A DNA stretch of 64,000 nucleotides from Nocardioides oceani (GCF_030412965.1 NZ_JAUHJQ010000003.1:124001-188000), one strand, 5' to 3'. Counted from the stretch's first letter, positions 1 to 8,808 are shown. The notes: generated from the sequence alone by a model not told the origin. Made by a program: numbers and translations.

Positions 1-2
1 CC

Positions 3-695
3 GGCGGCGCCTGGGGCGTGGTCCTGGCCCTCGAGGTCACCGCGCTCCTCCTCGGCGGCTGGGCGCTCGTGCTGCTGGGCTCGACGCTGACCCGCCGCGG
101 GCGGCTCGTGGTGGACGAGGCCCCCGGCCGGGTGGTCGTGCCCGGCTCGCGGCCGCTCGGCGCCCTCCTGGTGGCGCTGCTCCTGCTGAGCCTGCTCCTG
201 CCGGCGACCGTGCTGGCCTCCTGGGCCGCGGGCGAGCCGCTCGGCGGCTCGGTCGTCGCCCTCGGTGCGGCGGTGCTGCTGCTCCCGCTCGGCCTCCCGG
301 TCCTCGTGCGGCTGCTCACCGGCCGGGTGCGGCTGCCCTCGCTCGTGCTCGACGCGACCGGGGTCACCTGGCACAGCTGGAGCAGCGAGCAGTCGATCGC
401 CTGGGCCGACCTGGCGGACGTGCGGCTGCTGGCCGACCCCGGCCGCCGGCTGGTGCTGCGCGCCTCCGCCCTGCCGACCCGCAGGAGCCCCCGGCGCACG
501 CCGCGCACGGCAGCCGGCGACCGGACGGTCGGCGGGCCCGCGGTCGCCCCGGAGGAGGTCTCGGTGCCGGTCGGCTTCCTCGCCTCCGACGCCGCGCTGG
601 TCGCCGACCTGGTGGAGGCCTGCCGCACCGACGCGTCGCGGCGCGCCGCGCTCGGCACCGACGCCGCGCTCCACGGGCTCGGGACCCCCGGCTAA
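3..695 (+). CDS. Membrane protein with PH-like domain, 5' partial
   Basis: The frame is open from the left edge, so the true start probably lies outside the window; the first in-frame GTG is at 18. The protein has about three hydrophobic segments in its first 100 residues (from the GTG), then a soluble part. A stretch around residues 110-140 (LVLDATGVTW followed by IAWADLADVRL) looks like the bacterial PH-like fold often found on actinobacterial membrane proteins. The C-terminal part is Arg/Pro-rich and low in complexity. Its function is unknown. The next gene on the same strand starts 11 bases after its stop. Confidence 0.6.
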   Translation, partial: GGAWGVVLALEVTALLLGGWALVLLGSTLTRRGRLVVDEAPGRVVVPGSRPLGALLVALLLLSLLLPATVLASWAAGEPLGGSVVALGAAVLLLPLGLPVLVRLLTGRVRLPSLVLDATGVTWHSWSSEQSIAWADLADVRLLADPGRRLVLRASALPTRRSPRRTPRTAAGDRTVGGPAVAPEEVSVPVGFLASDAALVADLVEACRTDASRRAALGTDAALHGLGTPG

Positions 696-705
696 CGTCC
701 CGCAC

Positions 706-1257
706 GTGTTCCCGGTCGGCGGCGTGGGCGTGATGCTCCTGGGCATCGTGCTGTCCGGAGCGGTCTGCCTCCTGCTCCACCTGGCGCTGCGCGGCCGGCT
801 GGGCCCGCTGACGTCCGGCTCGCTCGCCGCGTTCGTGTGGTCACTGACCGTCATCGGCTTCATCACGCTGATCCCGGCCAACGGCGCGCCGGGGATCGTG
901 CCCGCCGAGGGCCGGATGGAGTCGTGCTCGTGGGACATCGGCGGCCCGGCACCGGACGGGTTCTGGATCTTCTCCGGCGGCCAGCGGCTGCTCAACACGG
1001 TGGTGTTCGTCCCGTCCGGGGCGTTGCTGGTGCTCGCCGCGGCCCGGCGCACGCGGGGCGCGTTCCTGGCCGTGCCGATCGGACTGGCCGTCCTGGCGGC
1101 GTACTCCGTCGGCATCGAGCTCACCCAGCTCGTCCTGGCCCGCCTCGACCGGGCCTGCGACGTCACCGACGTGGTCGACAACGTCCTCGGTGCCGCCATC
1201 GGCGTCGGGATCGGTCTCGTCCTCGCCCTCCTGCTGCGGCCCTGGCGCTCGCGCTAG
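706..1257 (+). CDS. VanZ-like membrane protein
   Basis: A 183-residue protein with about four to five hydrophobic helices. The first has the pattern VMLLGIVLSGAVCLLLHLAL, and the last ends in LVLALLLRPW. The core signature (NTVVFVPSGALL, then GIELTQLV, then ACDVTDVVDNVLGAAIG) matches the VanZ family. In Gram-positive bacteria that family is linked to teicoplanin resistance or, more often, has no known role. I chose the GTG at 706 because the family begins with the first helix; the frame is open further upstream but overlaps the previous gene in another frame. Confidence 0.75.
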   Translation: MFPVGGVGVMLLGIVLSGAVCLLLHLALRGRLGPLTSGSLAAFVWSLTVIGFITLIPANGAPGIVPAEGRMESCSWDIGGPAPDGFWIFSGGQRLLNTVVFVPSGALLVLAAARRTRGAFLAVPIGLAVLAAYSVGIELTQLVLARLDRACDVTDVVDNVLGAAIGVGIGLVLALLLRPWRSR

Positions 1258-1306
1258 CGGTCACGAGCCGCTCGACGCCTCGGGTCACTGCTCGGTCACT
1301 GCTCGG

Positions 1307-1609
1307 TCACTGCTCGCGGAGGCGTTGCCTCTCCTCCGGTCCGAGCTCCTGCCACGCGGCGTGGGCATCCGACATCCCGGCGAGTGCGAGTGCCTGGAAG
1401 CCGGGGTCGTCGGCCAGCTCCTGCACGCTGGCACGACCGTCGAGGACCCGCCCGACCGCCTGCTCGAGCCGCCGGACCGCGGCCTCGTCGCCCACTGCCG
1501 GCCAGTAGGGCCACGCGGGGTCGCGCCGGGCGAGCAGGCGGCGCAGGCCCTCGAGCTGCGAGTGGACCAGCCCGGCGCCCTCCTCGTCGAGCCGACCGCG
1601 CGCGCTCAC
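1307..1609 (-). CDS. Small soluble protein, second candidate immunity gene
   Basis: A 100-residue acidic, helical protein (for example VRRLEQAVGRVLDG and DAHAAWQELGPEERQRL) with no signal peptide or membrane segment. Its GTG start overlaps the stop of the upstream gene in GTGA, so the two are probably translated together. It is the last gene of the five-gene WXG100/toxin cassette. The position just after a modular toxin is where immunity proteins sit, but I do not recognise the family. The Trp/Tyr-rich patch AWPYWPAVGDE is its most distinctive part. Confidence 0.6.
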   Translation of the reverse strand: MSARGRLDEEGAGLVHSQLEGLRRLLARRDPAWPYWPAVGDEAAVRRLEQAVGRVLDGRASVQELADDPGFQALALAGMSDAHAAWQELGPEERQRLREQ

Positions 1610-2007
1610 GAGCCCCCCAGGCTCGAACGGCCCAAGGTGAACTGGTCCCAGGCGTCGACGTACGCCCGGGACTCCGGTCCCAGGACGCCGGCGACCAGGC
1701 CGGGATCCAGCCGGCCCGCAGACACCGCGCCGGCAACGGCCTCGAGGAAGCCGGTGGCGACGCCGGTGCTCATCGACTCGGACCCGTGGACCAGGTGGTG
1801 CTCGACGGTTGCGAAGACGGCGCCCGCCGCGTCGGCAGACATGCCCGGCAGGCACGTGGCGACCGCGCGGCCGACGAAGCCCAGCCACAGGACGGGGATC
1901 TCCAGGTCCGGCGCGATGTCCTCACCGAGCGCCCGCAGCGCGTCCTCTACCTCGGGCGCGGCATCCAGCACGGCGTCGATGAACGACTGGTGCTCGTCGG
2001 CCATCAC
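1606..2007 (-). CDS. Candidate immunity protein of the WXG toxin cassette
   Basis: A 133-residue acidic protein beginning with a GTG-ATG pair at 2007/2004, so either codon could be the start. It starts one base after the stop of the toxin-like gene and overlaps the following small gene by four bases. It is soluble and mostly helical, with no motif I can name (WLGFVGRAVATCLPG in the middle, DAWDQFTLG near the end). Its role as an antidote is inferred only from position: polymorphic toxin genes are normally followed directly by their immunity gene. Confidence 0.6.
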   Translation of the reverse strand: MMADEHQSFIDAVLDAAPEVEDALRALGEDIAPDLEIPVLWLGFVGRAVATCLPGMSADAAGAVFATVEHHLVHGSESMSTGVATGFLEAVAGAVSAGRLDPGLVAGVLGPESRAYVDAWDQFTLGRSSLGGS

Positions 2008-2008
2008 G

Positions 2009-3307
2009 TCACCGGCCCGCGAGCGCGTCGCGCATGTCGCGGATGACGTTCTCGGCGGCGGCCCGGTCGCCGGGTGTCGCCTCCGGGTTGTTGCGCAGCC
2101 AGCGCTCGAGGGCCGTGATCATGTTCTCCGCCTTCTCCGTGTGGAACTTGCCGCCGACCGGCAGGCCTGTCGCGAGCTCGTGCCGCACCGCGGCTGCCGT
2201 CGATCCGCTCCCGACGCTCGCGCCGTCACGGTAGAGCTCGTCCATGAGCCCGCTCAGCCGCGGGTCGCGCACGCTCGGCTTCTCCATGGCGGCGCGGAGC
2301 TCGGAGACGAACCGCTCGTGGCGGGCCCGGTTCGAGGCCTCGCTGATCCGGCGGAGCCGGCCACGCAGGACCGGCACCTTCTGGGCGACCCGGACCAGCT
2401 TGGCGACAGCGGCGCCCCGCACGGCGGCCTTCATGGCGCTGAAGGCCGCGATCACCTTGCGCGCCGCGGAGGAGAGGCGCCACCCGGCGACCGCCGCGCC
2501 ACCGCCGGCTGCGGCCCCGCCGCTGAAGATCGAGGCGATCCCGGCGACCACAGCCGTGGCACCGATCTCGATGGCGAGGTCCCGCATGATGCCGCGAACG
2601 GTCTCGCGGACTGCCTCCACCTGGGTCGCGTAGTCCTCGCACGCGGTGGCGATGTCCTCGCAGTGCAGCGCCAGCTGCTGCACCTGGAGCCGCAGGTCCT
2701 CGGTCACCCCCGCGGCGAGCTCGACCTCGGGCGAGCGTTGCGCGCGCAGCTGGCCGAGTGCGGAGTCGAGGTACGCCGTGGTCTGGCGCTCGACGTTGGA
2801 GCCGAACTGCCGCCAGACTCCGGCCGCCTCCCGGAGCTTCCCCGTGTCGGCTCCCGGCCACGTCCACCCTTCGAGGTAGTCGGTGATCATGTCCCAGAAC
2901 TGCGGGGTGTCCGGGTCGTCCCCGCCCACCGCGCTGGGTGGGGTGTAGGACGACACGCTGACCGTGGTGTCGGGCAGCGCGTCGTGCTGGTCGCCGTCGT
3001 AGACGGGCGGGTCGGCGCCGTAGACCGAGCTGGCATTGGCGCCCCGGTGGTTGGCGCCGGTGGCCGCGGTCAACCGGGCCATGCCGGCCAGCGCGCCGAC
3101 GAGCTCCTGCGCCGCACCGACCGCCTCGGCAGCGGCGGTGTCGTAGTCGCGGGCGAACTCGTCGGACGTCTGGTCGTCGCCCGCCATGGATCCGTAGCCG
3201 GCCAGCGCGGACGTCAGTCCGCCGTAGAACTGCGCCACGACCCCGTTCGCCGTCGCGAACGCCTCGGCCGCCGTGTCGAACCCGGCGGCGTCGACGGTGA
3301 CGGTCAT
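2009..3307 (-). CDS. WXG-type N-terminus with C-terminal toxin-like domain
   Basis: A 432-residue modular protein. Residues 1-110 form an ESX-type helical N-domain with the motif YGSMAGDDQTSDEFARDYD. Actinobacterial type VII-associated toxins often share this pattern. Residues about 110-215 are a variable linker; about 215-300 form a second helical region with a Gly/Ala-rich hydrophobic stretch (VVAGIASIFSGGAAAGGGAA). The last ~80 residues (GSGSTAAAVRHELATG, then GGKFHTEKAENMI, then a WLRNNP segment) resemble a C-terminal module I recall from CdiA/Rhs-type polymorphic toxins. That match is from memory and the activity is not known. The ATG at 3307 overlaps the upstream stop in ATGA and is preferred to the longer frame from 3322. 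No signal peptide is visible, as expected for a type VII substrate. Confidence 0.7.
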   Translation of the reverse strand: MTVTVDAAGFDTAAEAFATANGVVAQFYGGLTSALAGYGSMAGDDQTSDEFARDYDTAAAEAVGAAQELVGALAGMARLTAATGANHRGANASSVYGADPPVYDGDQHDALPDTTVSVSSYTPPSAVGGDDPDTPQFWDMITDYLEGWTWPGADTGKLREAAGVWRQFGSNVERQTTAYLDSALGQLRAQRSPEVELAAGVTEDLRLQVQQLALHCEDIATACEDYATQVEAVRETVRGIMRDLAIEIGATAVVAGIASIFSGGAAAGGGAAVAGWRLSSAARKVIAAFSAMKAAVRGAAVAKLVRVAQKVPVLRGRLRRISEASNRARHERFVSELRAAMEKPSVRDPRLSGLMDELYRDGASVGSGSTAAAVRHELATGLPVGGKFHTEKAENMITALERWLRNNPEATPGDRAAAENVIRDMRDALAGR

Positions 3308-3612
3308 GCCAGGCCCTCCCACATCGAGACGTTGGCCTCCACCGCGCGGGTGTAGTTCTGGTGCGCTGTCCGGCCTGCGGCGCGCATCCCGGCCAGGGCC
3401 TCACGCATGGCGCGCATGCCGGTCTCCCACTCGTCGTGGGCCTCGCGCTGGGCCGCTGCGGTCAATCCGTCCCACTGGCTCTGCAGGCGCGCGATGTCGC
3501 GTGCGAGGTCGTCGACCATCTCGTCCAGGTCGCGCTCGAAGTCCTCGAGCCGGCCCACGACCGAGTCCAGCTCGGCCGCGTCGACGCTGTACCGGTCGGC
3601 TGCTCCGCTCAT
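3304..3612 (-). CDS. WXG100 family protein (second)
   Basis: A 102-residue helical-hairpin protein. The central turn reads SQWDGLTAAAQREAHDEW, matching the W-x-G signature of ESAT-6/CFP-10 proteins with a following helix. Family length is about 100 residues, so it is complete. Its ATG overlaps the stop of the first WXG100 gene in TGATG, and its own stop overlaps the toxin gene start in ATGA. The pair probably forms a heterodimer that accompanies the toxin protein to a type VII secretion machine. No EccC-type ATPase or other machine component is in this window. Confidence 0.85.
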   Translation of the reverse strand: MSGAADRYSVDAAELDSVVGRLEDFERDLDEMVDDLARDIARLQSQWDGLTAAAQREAHDEWETGMRAMREALAGMRAAGRTAHQNYTRAVEANVSMWEGLA

Positions 3613-3932
3613 CAGCCGAGCCTCTCGACGATGCGACTGGCAACGGTGTGCATCGCCTGCTCGGAGCCGGTGTCCTGCTCGACCATGTCGCGATGGACCG
3701 CGTCGAGCAGCTGGGCGGTCGCGTCGAGGCCGGCGCGGACCTGCTCGGCGGCCGCGCGCCAGTCGTCCCAGGCGGTGCGGAACGAGTCCGCGGCCACGCC
3801 CGACCATGCCCCGCCGAGAAGCGCGTCCACCTCTCCTTCGGCCTTGGCCTTGCCTCGCTCGAGCCGTTCGCGGGCGCGGTCGACGTCCCTGATCGCGTCC
3901 CTCATCGCCGCGTGGGCCATGGTGATCGACAT
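3612..3932 (-). CDS. WXG100 family protein (first)
   Basis: A 106-residue ESAT-6-like protein with two helices joined by AWSGVAADSFRTAWDDW, the W-x-G motif. It is the first gene of the cassette and has a good ribosome site (GAGGAG about seven bases before the ATG). About 100 bases separate it from the divergent aminotransferase gene, so its promoter must lie there. Together with the next gene it supplies the two small WXG100 partners. The two are only distantly similar, as expected for heterodimer halves. Confidence 0.85.
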   Translation of the reverse strand: MSITMAHAAMRDAIRDVDRARERLERGKAKAEGEVDALLGGAWSGVAADSFRTAWDDWRAAAEQVRAGLDATAQLLDAVHRDMVEQDTGSEQAMHTVASRIVERLG

Positions 3933-4020
3933 CGGCCGCTCCTCGCATCCGGTCTGGTCGTCGTCCCGATCGCCGGGCCTGTGGATCCTCGCCGGGTCCG
4001 GCCGCGCTCAAACCTGCGCC

Positions 4021-4026
4021 TAGCCT
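4021..4026 (+). promoter_or_regulatory. Likely -10 box of leaderless pat
   Basis: TAGCCT ends seven bases before the GTG of pat. This spacing would start transcription at or next to the start codon. No good -35 box is visible. Confidence 0.45.
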
Positions 4027-4033
4027 GTGCCGC

Positions 4034-5104
4034 GTGAGCACGCCGCAGCCCCGCCCGAACGTCGCCGGAATCCCGCCGTACGTCGCCGGGAAGCCGCCGA
4101 CCGTCCGGCCGGGGATGGTGTCCTACAAGCTCTCCAGCAACGAGAACCCCTACCCGCCGCTGCCGGGGGTGGTCGAGGCGGTGCAGGACGCCGTCGGGCA
4201 GATGAACCGCTACCCCGACATGGGCTCGACCGCGCTCTACGCCGCCCTGGCCGAGACCTTCGACGTGCCCGCCGACCACCTCTCGGTCGCGACCGGCTCG
4301 GTCGGGCTGATCTACCAGCTCGTGCAGGCCTTCTGCGAGCCCGGCGACGAGGTCGTGCTCGCCTGGCGCTCCTTCGAGGCCTACCCGATCGCGGTCACCG
4401 CCGCGGCCGCGACGGCCGTCCGGGTGCCGCTCCTGCCCGACGGTCGCCACGACCTGCCCGCCATGGCCGCGGCGGTCACCGACCGGACCAGGGTGGTGCT
4501 GGTCTGCACGCCGAACAACCCCACCGGGCCGTCGGTCACCCAGGCCGAGCTCGACGCGTTCCTGGCGGCGGTCCCCAGCCACGTGCTGGTCGTGGTCGAC
4601 GAGGCCTACCTGGAGTTCGTGCGGATGGCCGACCCGGTCGACGGCCTGGCGACGTACCGCCGGCACGCCAACGTCGTGCTCACCCGCACCTTCTCCAAGG
4701 CCTACGGGCTCGCCGGCTTCCGGGTGGGGTACGCCGTGGCACCGGCGCCGATCGCGGCGGCGCTGCGGGCGGTGTCCCTGCCGTTCGGGGTCTCGACGGT
4801 GGCCCAGGTCGCGGCGATCGCGAGCCTCGAGCGGCGCGCGGAGCTGCTCGAGCGGGTGGAGACGCTCGTCGCCGAGCGCGCCCGGGTGGTCGCCGGCCTG
4901 CGCGAGCGCGGGTGGGCCGTGCCGGAGGCCCAGGGCAACTTCGTGTGGTTCGAGCTGGGGGACCGCACGGCCGACTTCGCGCTCGCCGCGGACGAGCTCG
5001 GGATCGTCGTCCGGCCCTTCGCCGGGGAGGGCGCGCGGGTCTCGATCGGGGAGGTCGAGGCCAACGACCGCCTCCTCCGGCTCGCAACCACGTTCCCCCA
5101 CTGA
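4034..5104 (+). CDS. pat: Aromatic/histidinol-phosphate aminotransferase
   Basis: A 356-residue PLP-dependent class I/II aminotransferase. It shows the substrate region SSNENPYPP, the NPTGP turn (CTPNNPTGPS), the Asp-Glu-Ala-Tyr motif (VVDEAYLEF) and the Schiff-base lysine in TRTFSKAYGLAGFRVGYA. The WRSFEAYP segment and the overall order closely follow mycobacterial Pat/HisC2. That enzyme transfers the amino group in the last step of phenylalanine and tyrosine synthesis and can also act on histidinol phosphate. It stands alone, away from other his genes, which favours the aromatic role. A -10-like box seven bases before the GTG suggests a leaderless message. Confidence 0.85.
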   Translation: MSTPQPRPNVAGIPPYVAGKPPTVRPGMVSYKLSSNENPYPPLPGVVEAVQDAVGQMNRYPDMGSTALYAALAETFDVPADHLSVATGSVGLIYQLVQAFCEPGDEVVLAWRSFEAYPIAVTAAAATAVRVPLLPDGRHDLPAMAAAVTDRTRVVLVCTPNNPTGPSVTQAELDAFLAAVPSHVLVVVDEAYLEFVRMADPVDGLATYRRHANVVLTRTFSKAYGLAGFRVGYAVAPAPIAAALRAVSLPFGVSTVAQVAAIASLERRAELLERVETLVAERARVVAGLRERGWAVPEAQGNFVWFELGDRTADFALAADELGIVVRPFAGEGARVSIGEVEANDRLLRLATTFPH

Positions 5105-5170
5105 CACCATGGGGGCCGCAGGACGCGTCGGTCCCGACGTGCGACACCGCAACCCGAACGGAACCACCTC

Positions 5171-6856
5171 GTGAGCCACCCGCACCCCGAGCTCCAGAAG
5201 CCCCCCCGACTGCCCAAGAACGGCCTCCGCGTCGTCGGGCTGGGGGGACTGGGCGAGATCGGCCGGAACATGACCGTCTTCGAGCACCGCGGGAAGCTGT
5301 TGATCGTCGACTGCGGCGTGCTCTTCCCCGAGGAGCACCAGCCCGGGATCGACGTCATCCTCCCCGACTTCAGCTGGATCCGGGACCGCCTGGACTCCGT
5401 CGTCGGCCTGGTGCTGACCCACGGCCACGAGGACCACATCGGTGGCGTGCCGTACCTCCTGCGCGAGCGTGCGGACATCCCGGTCATCGGCTCCCGGCTC
5501 ACGCTGGCGCTGATCCGCGAGAAGCTCAAGGAGCACCGGATCACCCCGGTCCTGCACGAGGTCGCCGAGGGCGACCGGAAGCCCTACGGCTCCTTCGACC
5601 TGGAGTTCCTGGCGGTCAACCACTCGATCCCGGACGGCCTCGCGGTCGCGATCCGCACCGACGCGGGGACCGTGCTGCACACCGGCGACTTCAAGATGGA
5701 CCAGTTCCCGCTGGACCGCCGGATCACCGACCTGCGCGGGTTCGCGCGGCTCGGCGAGGAGGGCGTGGACCTGTTCCTCACCGACTCGACCAACGCCGAG
5801 GTGCCGGGCTTCACGATGTCCGAGCGCGACCTCGCGCCGGCGATCGAGCAGGTCTTCCGCACCGCCCCGCGCCGGATCATCGTCTCCAGCTTCGCCAGCC
5901 ACGTGCACCGCATCCAGCAGGTGCTCGACACCGCGCACGCGCACGGCCGCAAGGTCGCGTTCGTGGGCCGCTCGATGGTCCGCAACATGGGCGTCGCGCA
6001 GGACCTGGGCTACCTCAAGGTGCCGCAGGGTCTGATCGTGCCGCTGGACCAGCTCGAGCGGCTGCCGGCGCACAAGGCCACGCTCGTGTGCACCGGCTCC
6101 CAGGGCGAGCCGATGGCCGCGCTGGCCCGGATGGCCAACCGCGACCACAAGATCCGGGTCGGCGAGGGCGACACGATCCTCATGGCCAGCTCGGCGGTCC
6201 CCGGCAACGAGAACGCCATCTCCGGCCTGATCAACAACCTCAGCCGCTGGGGCGCGCAGGTCGTTCACAAGGGCAACGCCAAGGTGCACGTCTCGGGCCA
6301 CGCGAGCGCCGGCGAGCTCGTCTACTGCTACAACATCGTCAAGCCGCGCAACGTGATGCCGGTCCACGGCGAGTGGCGCCACCTCAAGGCCAACGCCGAC
6401 CTGGCGGTGGCCACCGGTGTCGCCGAGGACCACGTGGTCATCGCCGAGGACGGCGTCGTGGTCGACCTCGTCGAGGGGCACGCGAAGATCGTCGGCAAGG
6501 TCCGCGCCGGCAACGTGTACGTCGACGCGCAGACCGTCGGCGGCGCCACCGAGGCCACCCTCAAGGACCGCCGCACGCTGGCCGAGGAGGGCGTCGTGAC
6601 GGTCCTGGCGATCGTCGACGCCGACACCGGCACGCTGGCCGACCCGCCGGACTTCCTGGTCCGGGGCTTCGTGCACGAGCCGAACGCCTTCGACCCGGCC
6701 GTCCAGGTCATCGAGAAGACGCTGGCCCGCGCGGCCGCCGAGGGCATCGGCGACGCCCAGCAGCTCGAGCAGATGCTCAGCCGGGAGATCGGCCGCTGGG
6801 CGCACCGCGCCTTCCGCCGCAGCCCGCTGATCATCCCGCTGGTGATCGACGCCTGA
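5171..6856 (+). CDS. rnj: Ribonuclease J
   Basis: A 561-residue cytosolic metallo-beta-lactamase/beta-CASP nuclease that processes and degrades RNA with combined endo- and 5'-exonuclease activity. The zinc motif LTHGHEDHIGG is at about residues 82-92. Other expected features follow: HTGDFKMD, DSTNAEVPGFTMSE, the beta-CASP SSFASHVHRIQQ block, the SQGEP motif, and MPVHGEWRHL near the end. The length is typical for actinobacterial RNase J. The start is GTG at 5171. It follows pat by 66 bases on the same strand. Confidence 0.95.
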   Translation: MSHPHPELQKPPRLPKNGLRVVGLGGLGEIGRNMTVFEHRGKLLIVDCGVLFPEEHQPGIDVILPDFSWIRDRLDSVVGLVLTHGHEDHIGGVPYLLRERADIPVIGSRLTLALIREKLKEHRITPVLHEVAEGDRKPYGSFDLEFLAVNHSIPDGLAVAIRTDAGTVLHTGDFKMDQFPLDRRITDLRGFARLGEEGVDLFLTDSTNAEVPGFTMSERDLAPAIEQVFRTAPRRIIVSSFASHVHRIQQVLDTAHAHGRKVAFVGRSMVRNMGVAQDLGYLKVPQGLIVPLDQLERLPAHKATLVCTGSQGEPMAALARMANRDHKIRVGEGDTILMASSAVPGNENAISGLINNLSRWGAQVVHKGNAKVHVSGHASAGELVYCYNIVKPRNVMPVHGEWRHLKANADLAVATGVAEDHVVIAEDGVVVDLVEGHAKIVGKVRAGNVYVDAQTVGGATEATLKDRRTLAEEGVVTVLAIVDADTGTLADPPDFLVRGFVHEPNAFDPAVQVIEKTLARAAAEGIGDAQQLEQMLSREIGRWAHRAFRRSPLIIPLVIDA

Positions 6857-6868
6857 CCCGGGTCCCGG

Positions 6869-8158
6869 TCACCCTCGCTCGGCCGCGTGGGCCGGGGCGG
6901 GCGCGCTGGGGTCGGGGCGGCGGTCGATCTCGCGCCAGCGCGGGTCGAGCGCGGGGAGCAGCGTGACGGCGCCGTACGCGATGCCGCACACGAGCATCGC
7001 CGTCCCCAGCCCGCCCGCGCCGACCAGCGCGCCGCCGACCAGGCCGCCGAAGGGCATGAGCGCGAAGCAGCACGCCGTGGTCAGCGACGAGACGCGGCCG
7101 ACGAGGTGCGCGGGGATCCGCTCGAAGATCACCGCGCCGATGACCGGGTTGAGGAACCCCGACGCGAACCCGCCGAGGCCGACGACCGCCAGGACCGCCG
7201 CGAGGGGCGAGTCGAGGGCCAGGACGAGGTAGCGCGGGGCGCCGCAGACCAGGAAGGCCACGAGGTACGTCGCGCGGCGGGGCAGCCGCGCCCCCCACGC
7301 GGCGGCGCAGACGGCGCCGACCGCCGACGTGCCGCTGAAGACCGCGAACAGCAGGCCCACCCGGGCGGCCGCGCCGTCCCCGCCGGCGGTCTCGGTGCCC
7401 CACACCGGGACGAGCACGCTGCTCCAGGCCAGGTCGAGCAGGTTCGTGAGCGCGATCATCGCGGTGATCGTGACCAGCACCCGGTCGCGGCGCAGGAAGT
7501 CCCACCCCTCGCGGAGCTGGCGGCGGTAGGGCTCCGGCTCCATCCCCGGCGCGGTGGCGGCCGCGGCTGCGGCCGCGGGGGTCGGGACCGGGCGCATCGA
7601 CGTGGTCGCCCAGCCGAGCAGGGCGGCGGCGACGCCGAAGCTGGCGGCGTCGAGCAGCAGCGCAGTGGTCGGCCCGACCGCGGCGACGAGCAGGCCGGCG
7701 AGCGCGGCGCCGAGCATCGAGCTGGTCCGCTCGACGGTGGAGTGCAGGCCCGTCGCGCGCTCCATCGGCACGCCGGCCTCGGCCACGAGGGCGGGGACCA
7801 TCGCGTGCTTCGCGCCGTCGCTCGGGCCGCGCAGGCCGCCGGCGACGGCGACCAGGGCGAGGAACGCCCCGAACGACAGCAGCCCGGCCTCGTGCAGCAG
7901 CGGGATCGCACCGATCACCACCACCGAGGCGAGGTCGCAGGTGATCGCCACCCGGCGTGCGCCGACCCGGTCCACCAGCGGCCCGGCCAGCACCTTGAGC
8001 ACGACCAGCGGCAGCATCTCGGCCAGCGCGACCAGGCCCGTGCGCAGCGCGCTGCCGCTCTCGGCGAGCACGAACAGCGGCAGCGCCACCATGGAGACCC
8101 GGGTGCCGGTGAGCGACACCGCCTCCGCGGCCAGCCAGCCGTACAGCGGGCGCCTCAC
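6869..8158 (-). CDS. MFS transporter
   Basis: A 429-residue 12-helix major facilitator superfamily permease. Loop motif A is seen as AGPLVDRVGARRVAI near residue 60, and the central loop is long and Ala-rich. This type (MFS_3/DHA3-like) exports drugs or other small molecules. Its GTG start overlaps the stop of the ArsR-family gene in GTGA, so regulator and pump form one operon and the pump is probably the regulator's target. The substrate is unknown. The gene ends 12 bases from the convergent rnj stop. Confidence 0.85.
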   Translation of the reverse strand: MRRPLYGWLAAEAVSLTGTRVSMVALPLFVLAESGSALRTGLVALAEMLPLVVLKVLAGPLVDRVGARRVAITCDLASVVVIGAIPLLHEAGLLSFGAFLALVAVAGGLRGPSDGAKHAMVPALVAEAGVPMERATGLHSTVERTSSMLGAALAGLLVAAVGPTTALLLDAASFGVAAALLGWATTSMRPVPTPAAAAAAATAPGMEPEPYRRQLREGWDFLRRDRVLVTITAMIALTNLLDLAWSSVLVPVWGTETAGGDGAAARVGLLFAVFSGTSAVGAVCAAAWGARLPRRATYLVAFLVCGAPRYLVLALDSPLAAVLAVVGLGGFASGFLNPVIGAVIFERIPAHLVGRVSSLTTACCFALMPFGGLVGGALVGAGGLGTAMLVCGIAYGAVTLLPALDPRWREIDRRPDPSAPAPAHAAERG

Positions 8159-8709
8159 CGGCGCACCCGCCCCGGCAACGGGTAGGCGTTGACCCGCACG
8201 ACGAGCTCCGCGACGTCCTCGCCGCCCGCCTCCTCGTCGTCCTCGCCCTCCACCACCGCGGTCAGCGCCTCGACGAGCGCCTTCGCCCGAGCCGGCGTCA
8301 GCCGGACCACCCAGTCGCTGAAGGTCGACGCCTCGCGCCATGCCTCGGGCAGCAGGGGGCGCTCCTCGACCGCCTGCTGGAGCTGCTCGGTCGCGAGCAC
8401 GACCACGCTCTGCAGGAAGGCGTCGAGCGTCTCGGGGTCGACCTCGCCGCGCACGTTCGTCGCCGCGTGCGCCGCCCGCCACCAGCGGTCCCGGCCGTTG
8501 CCCCGCTCGACGTCCTCCTCGACGAAGCCGTGCTGGGCGAGCTGGCGCAGGTGGTACGACGTCGCGCCGGTGTTCAGCCCGAGCTCGCGGGCCAGCGTCG
8601 TCGCCGTGGCCGGCCCGTCGACGCGCAGCCGACCGAGCATCCGGACGCGGGCGGGGTGGGTGAGCGCCTTGAGCTGCTGCGGTGTCGGGACGACGGTCGA
8701 GGAGGCCAC
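8155..8709 (-). CDS. ArsR-family winged-helix regulator
   Basis: A 184-residue repressor. The N-terminal winged helix contains LTHPARVRMLGRLRVDGPAT, the recognition helix ELGLNTGATSYHLRQLAQHG, and the wing FVEEDVERGNGRDRWWRA. The C-terminal half is helical and acidic and carries no Cys metal site, so it does not look like a metal sensor; it fits the ArsR proteins that control MFS pumps. The start is GTG at 8709. Just upstream is an AT-rich inverted repeat (8725-8760) that is a strong candidate for its binding site, between it and the divergent GST gene. Confidence 0.85.
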   Translation of the reverse strand: MASSTVVPTPQQLKALTHPARVRMLGRLRVDGPATATTLARELGLNTGATSYHLRQLAQHGFVEEDVERGNGRDRWWRAAHAATNVRGEVDPETLDAFLQSVVVLATEQLQQAVEERPLLPEAWREASTFSDWVVRLTPARAKALVEALTAVVEGEDDEEAGGEDVAELVVRVNAYPLPGRVRR

Positions 8710-8724
8710 GCGCCCAGCGTGGCA

Positions 8725-8760
8725 CTGCAAAGAAACATTTGCAAACAACTCTTTGGCATT
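8725..8760. promoter_or_regulatory. AT-rich inverted-repeat operator, ArsR/GST divergent region
   Basis: An AT-rich island in very GC-rich DNA with overlapping inverted repeats: GCAAA-N6-TTTGC followed by CAAA-N6-TTTG. It lies 15-50 bases upstream of the arsR-type start and 60-95 bases before the GST start, so it could control both genes. Confidence 0.55.
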
Positions 8761-8808
8761 GCCGTGCGCGGGTGATCGACGGATCGCAGCACTGGTTGAG
8801 TCTTCACC

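Noticed and set aside
3902..6805. A 967-codon open frame on the minus strand
   Set aside because: It is antisense to pat and rnj, has a biased His/Arg/Asp/Val composition typical of a mirrored GC-rich frame, and shows no domain.
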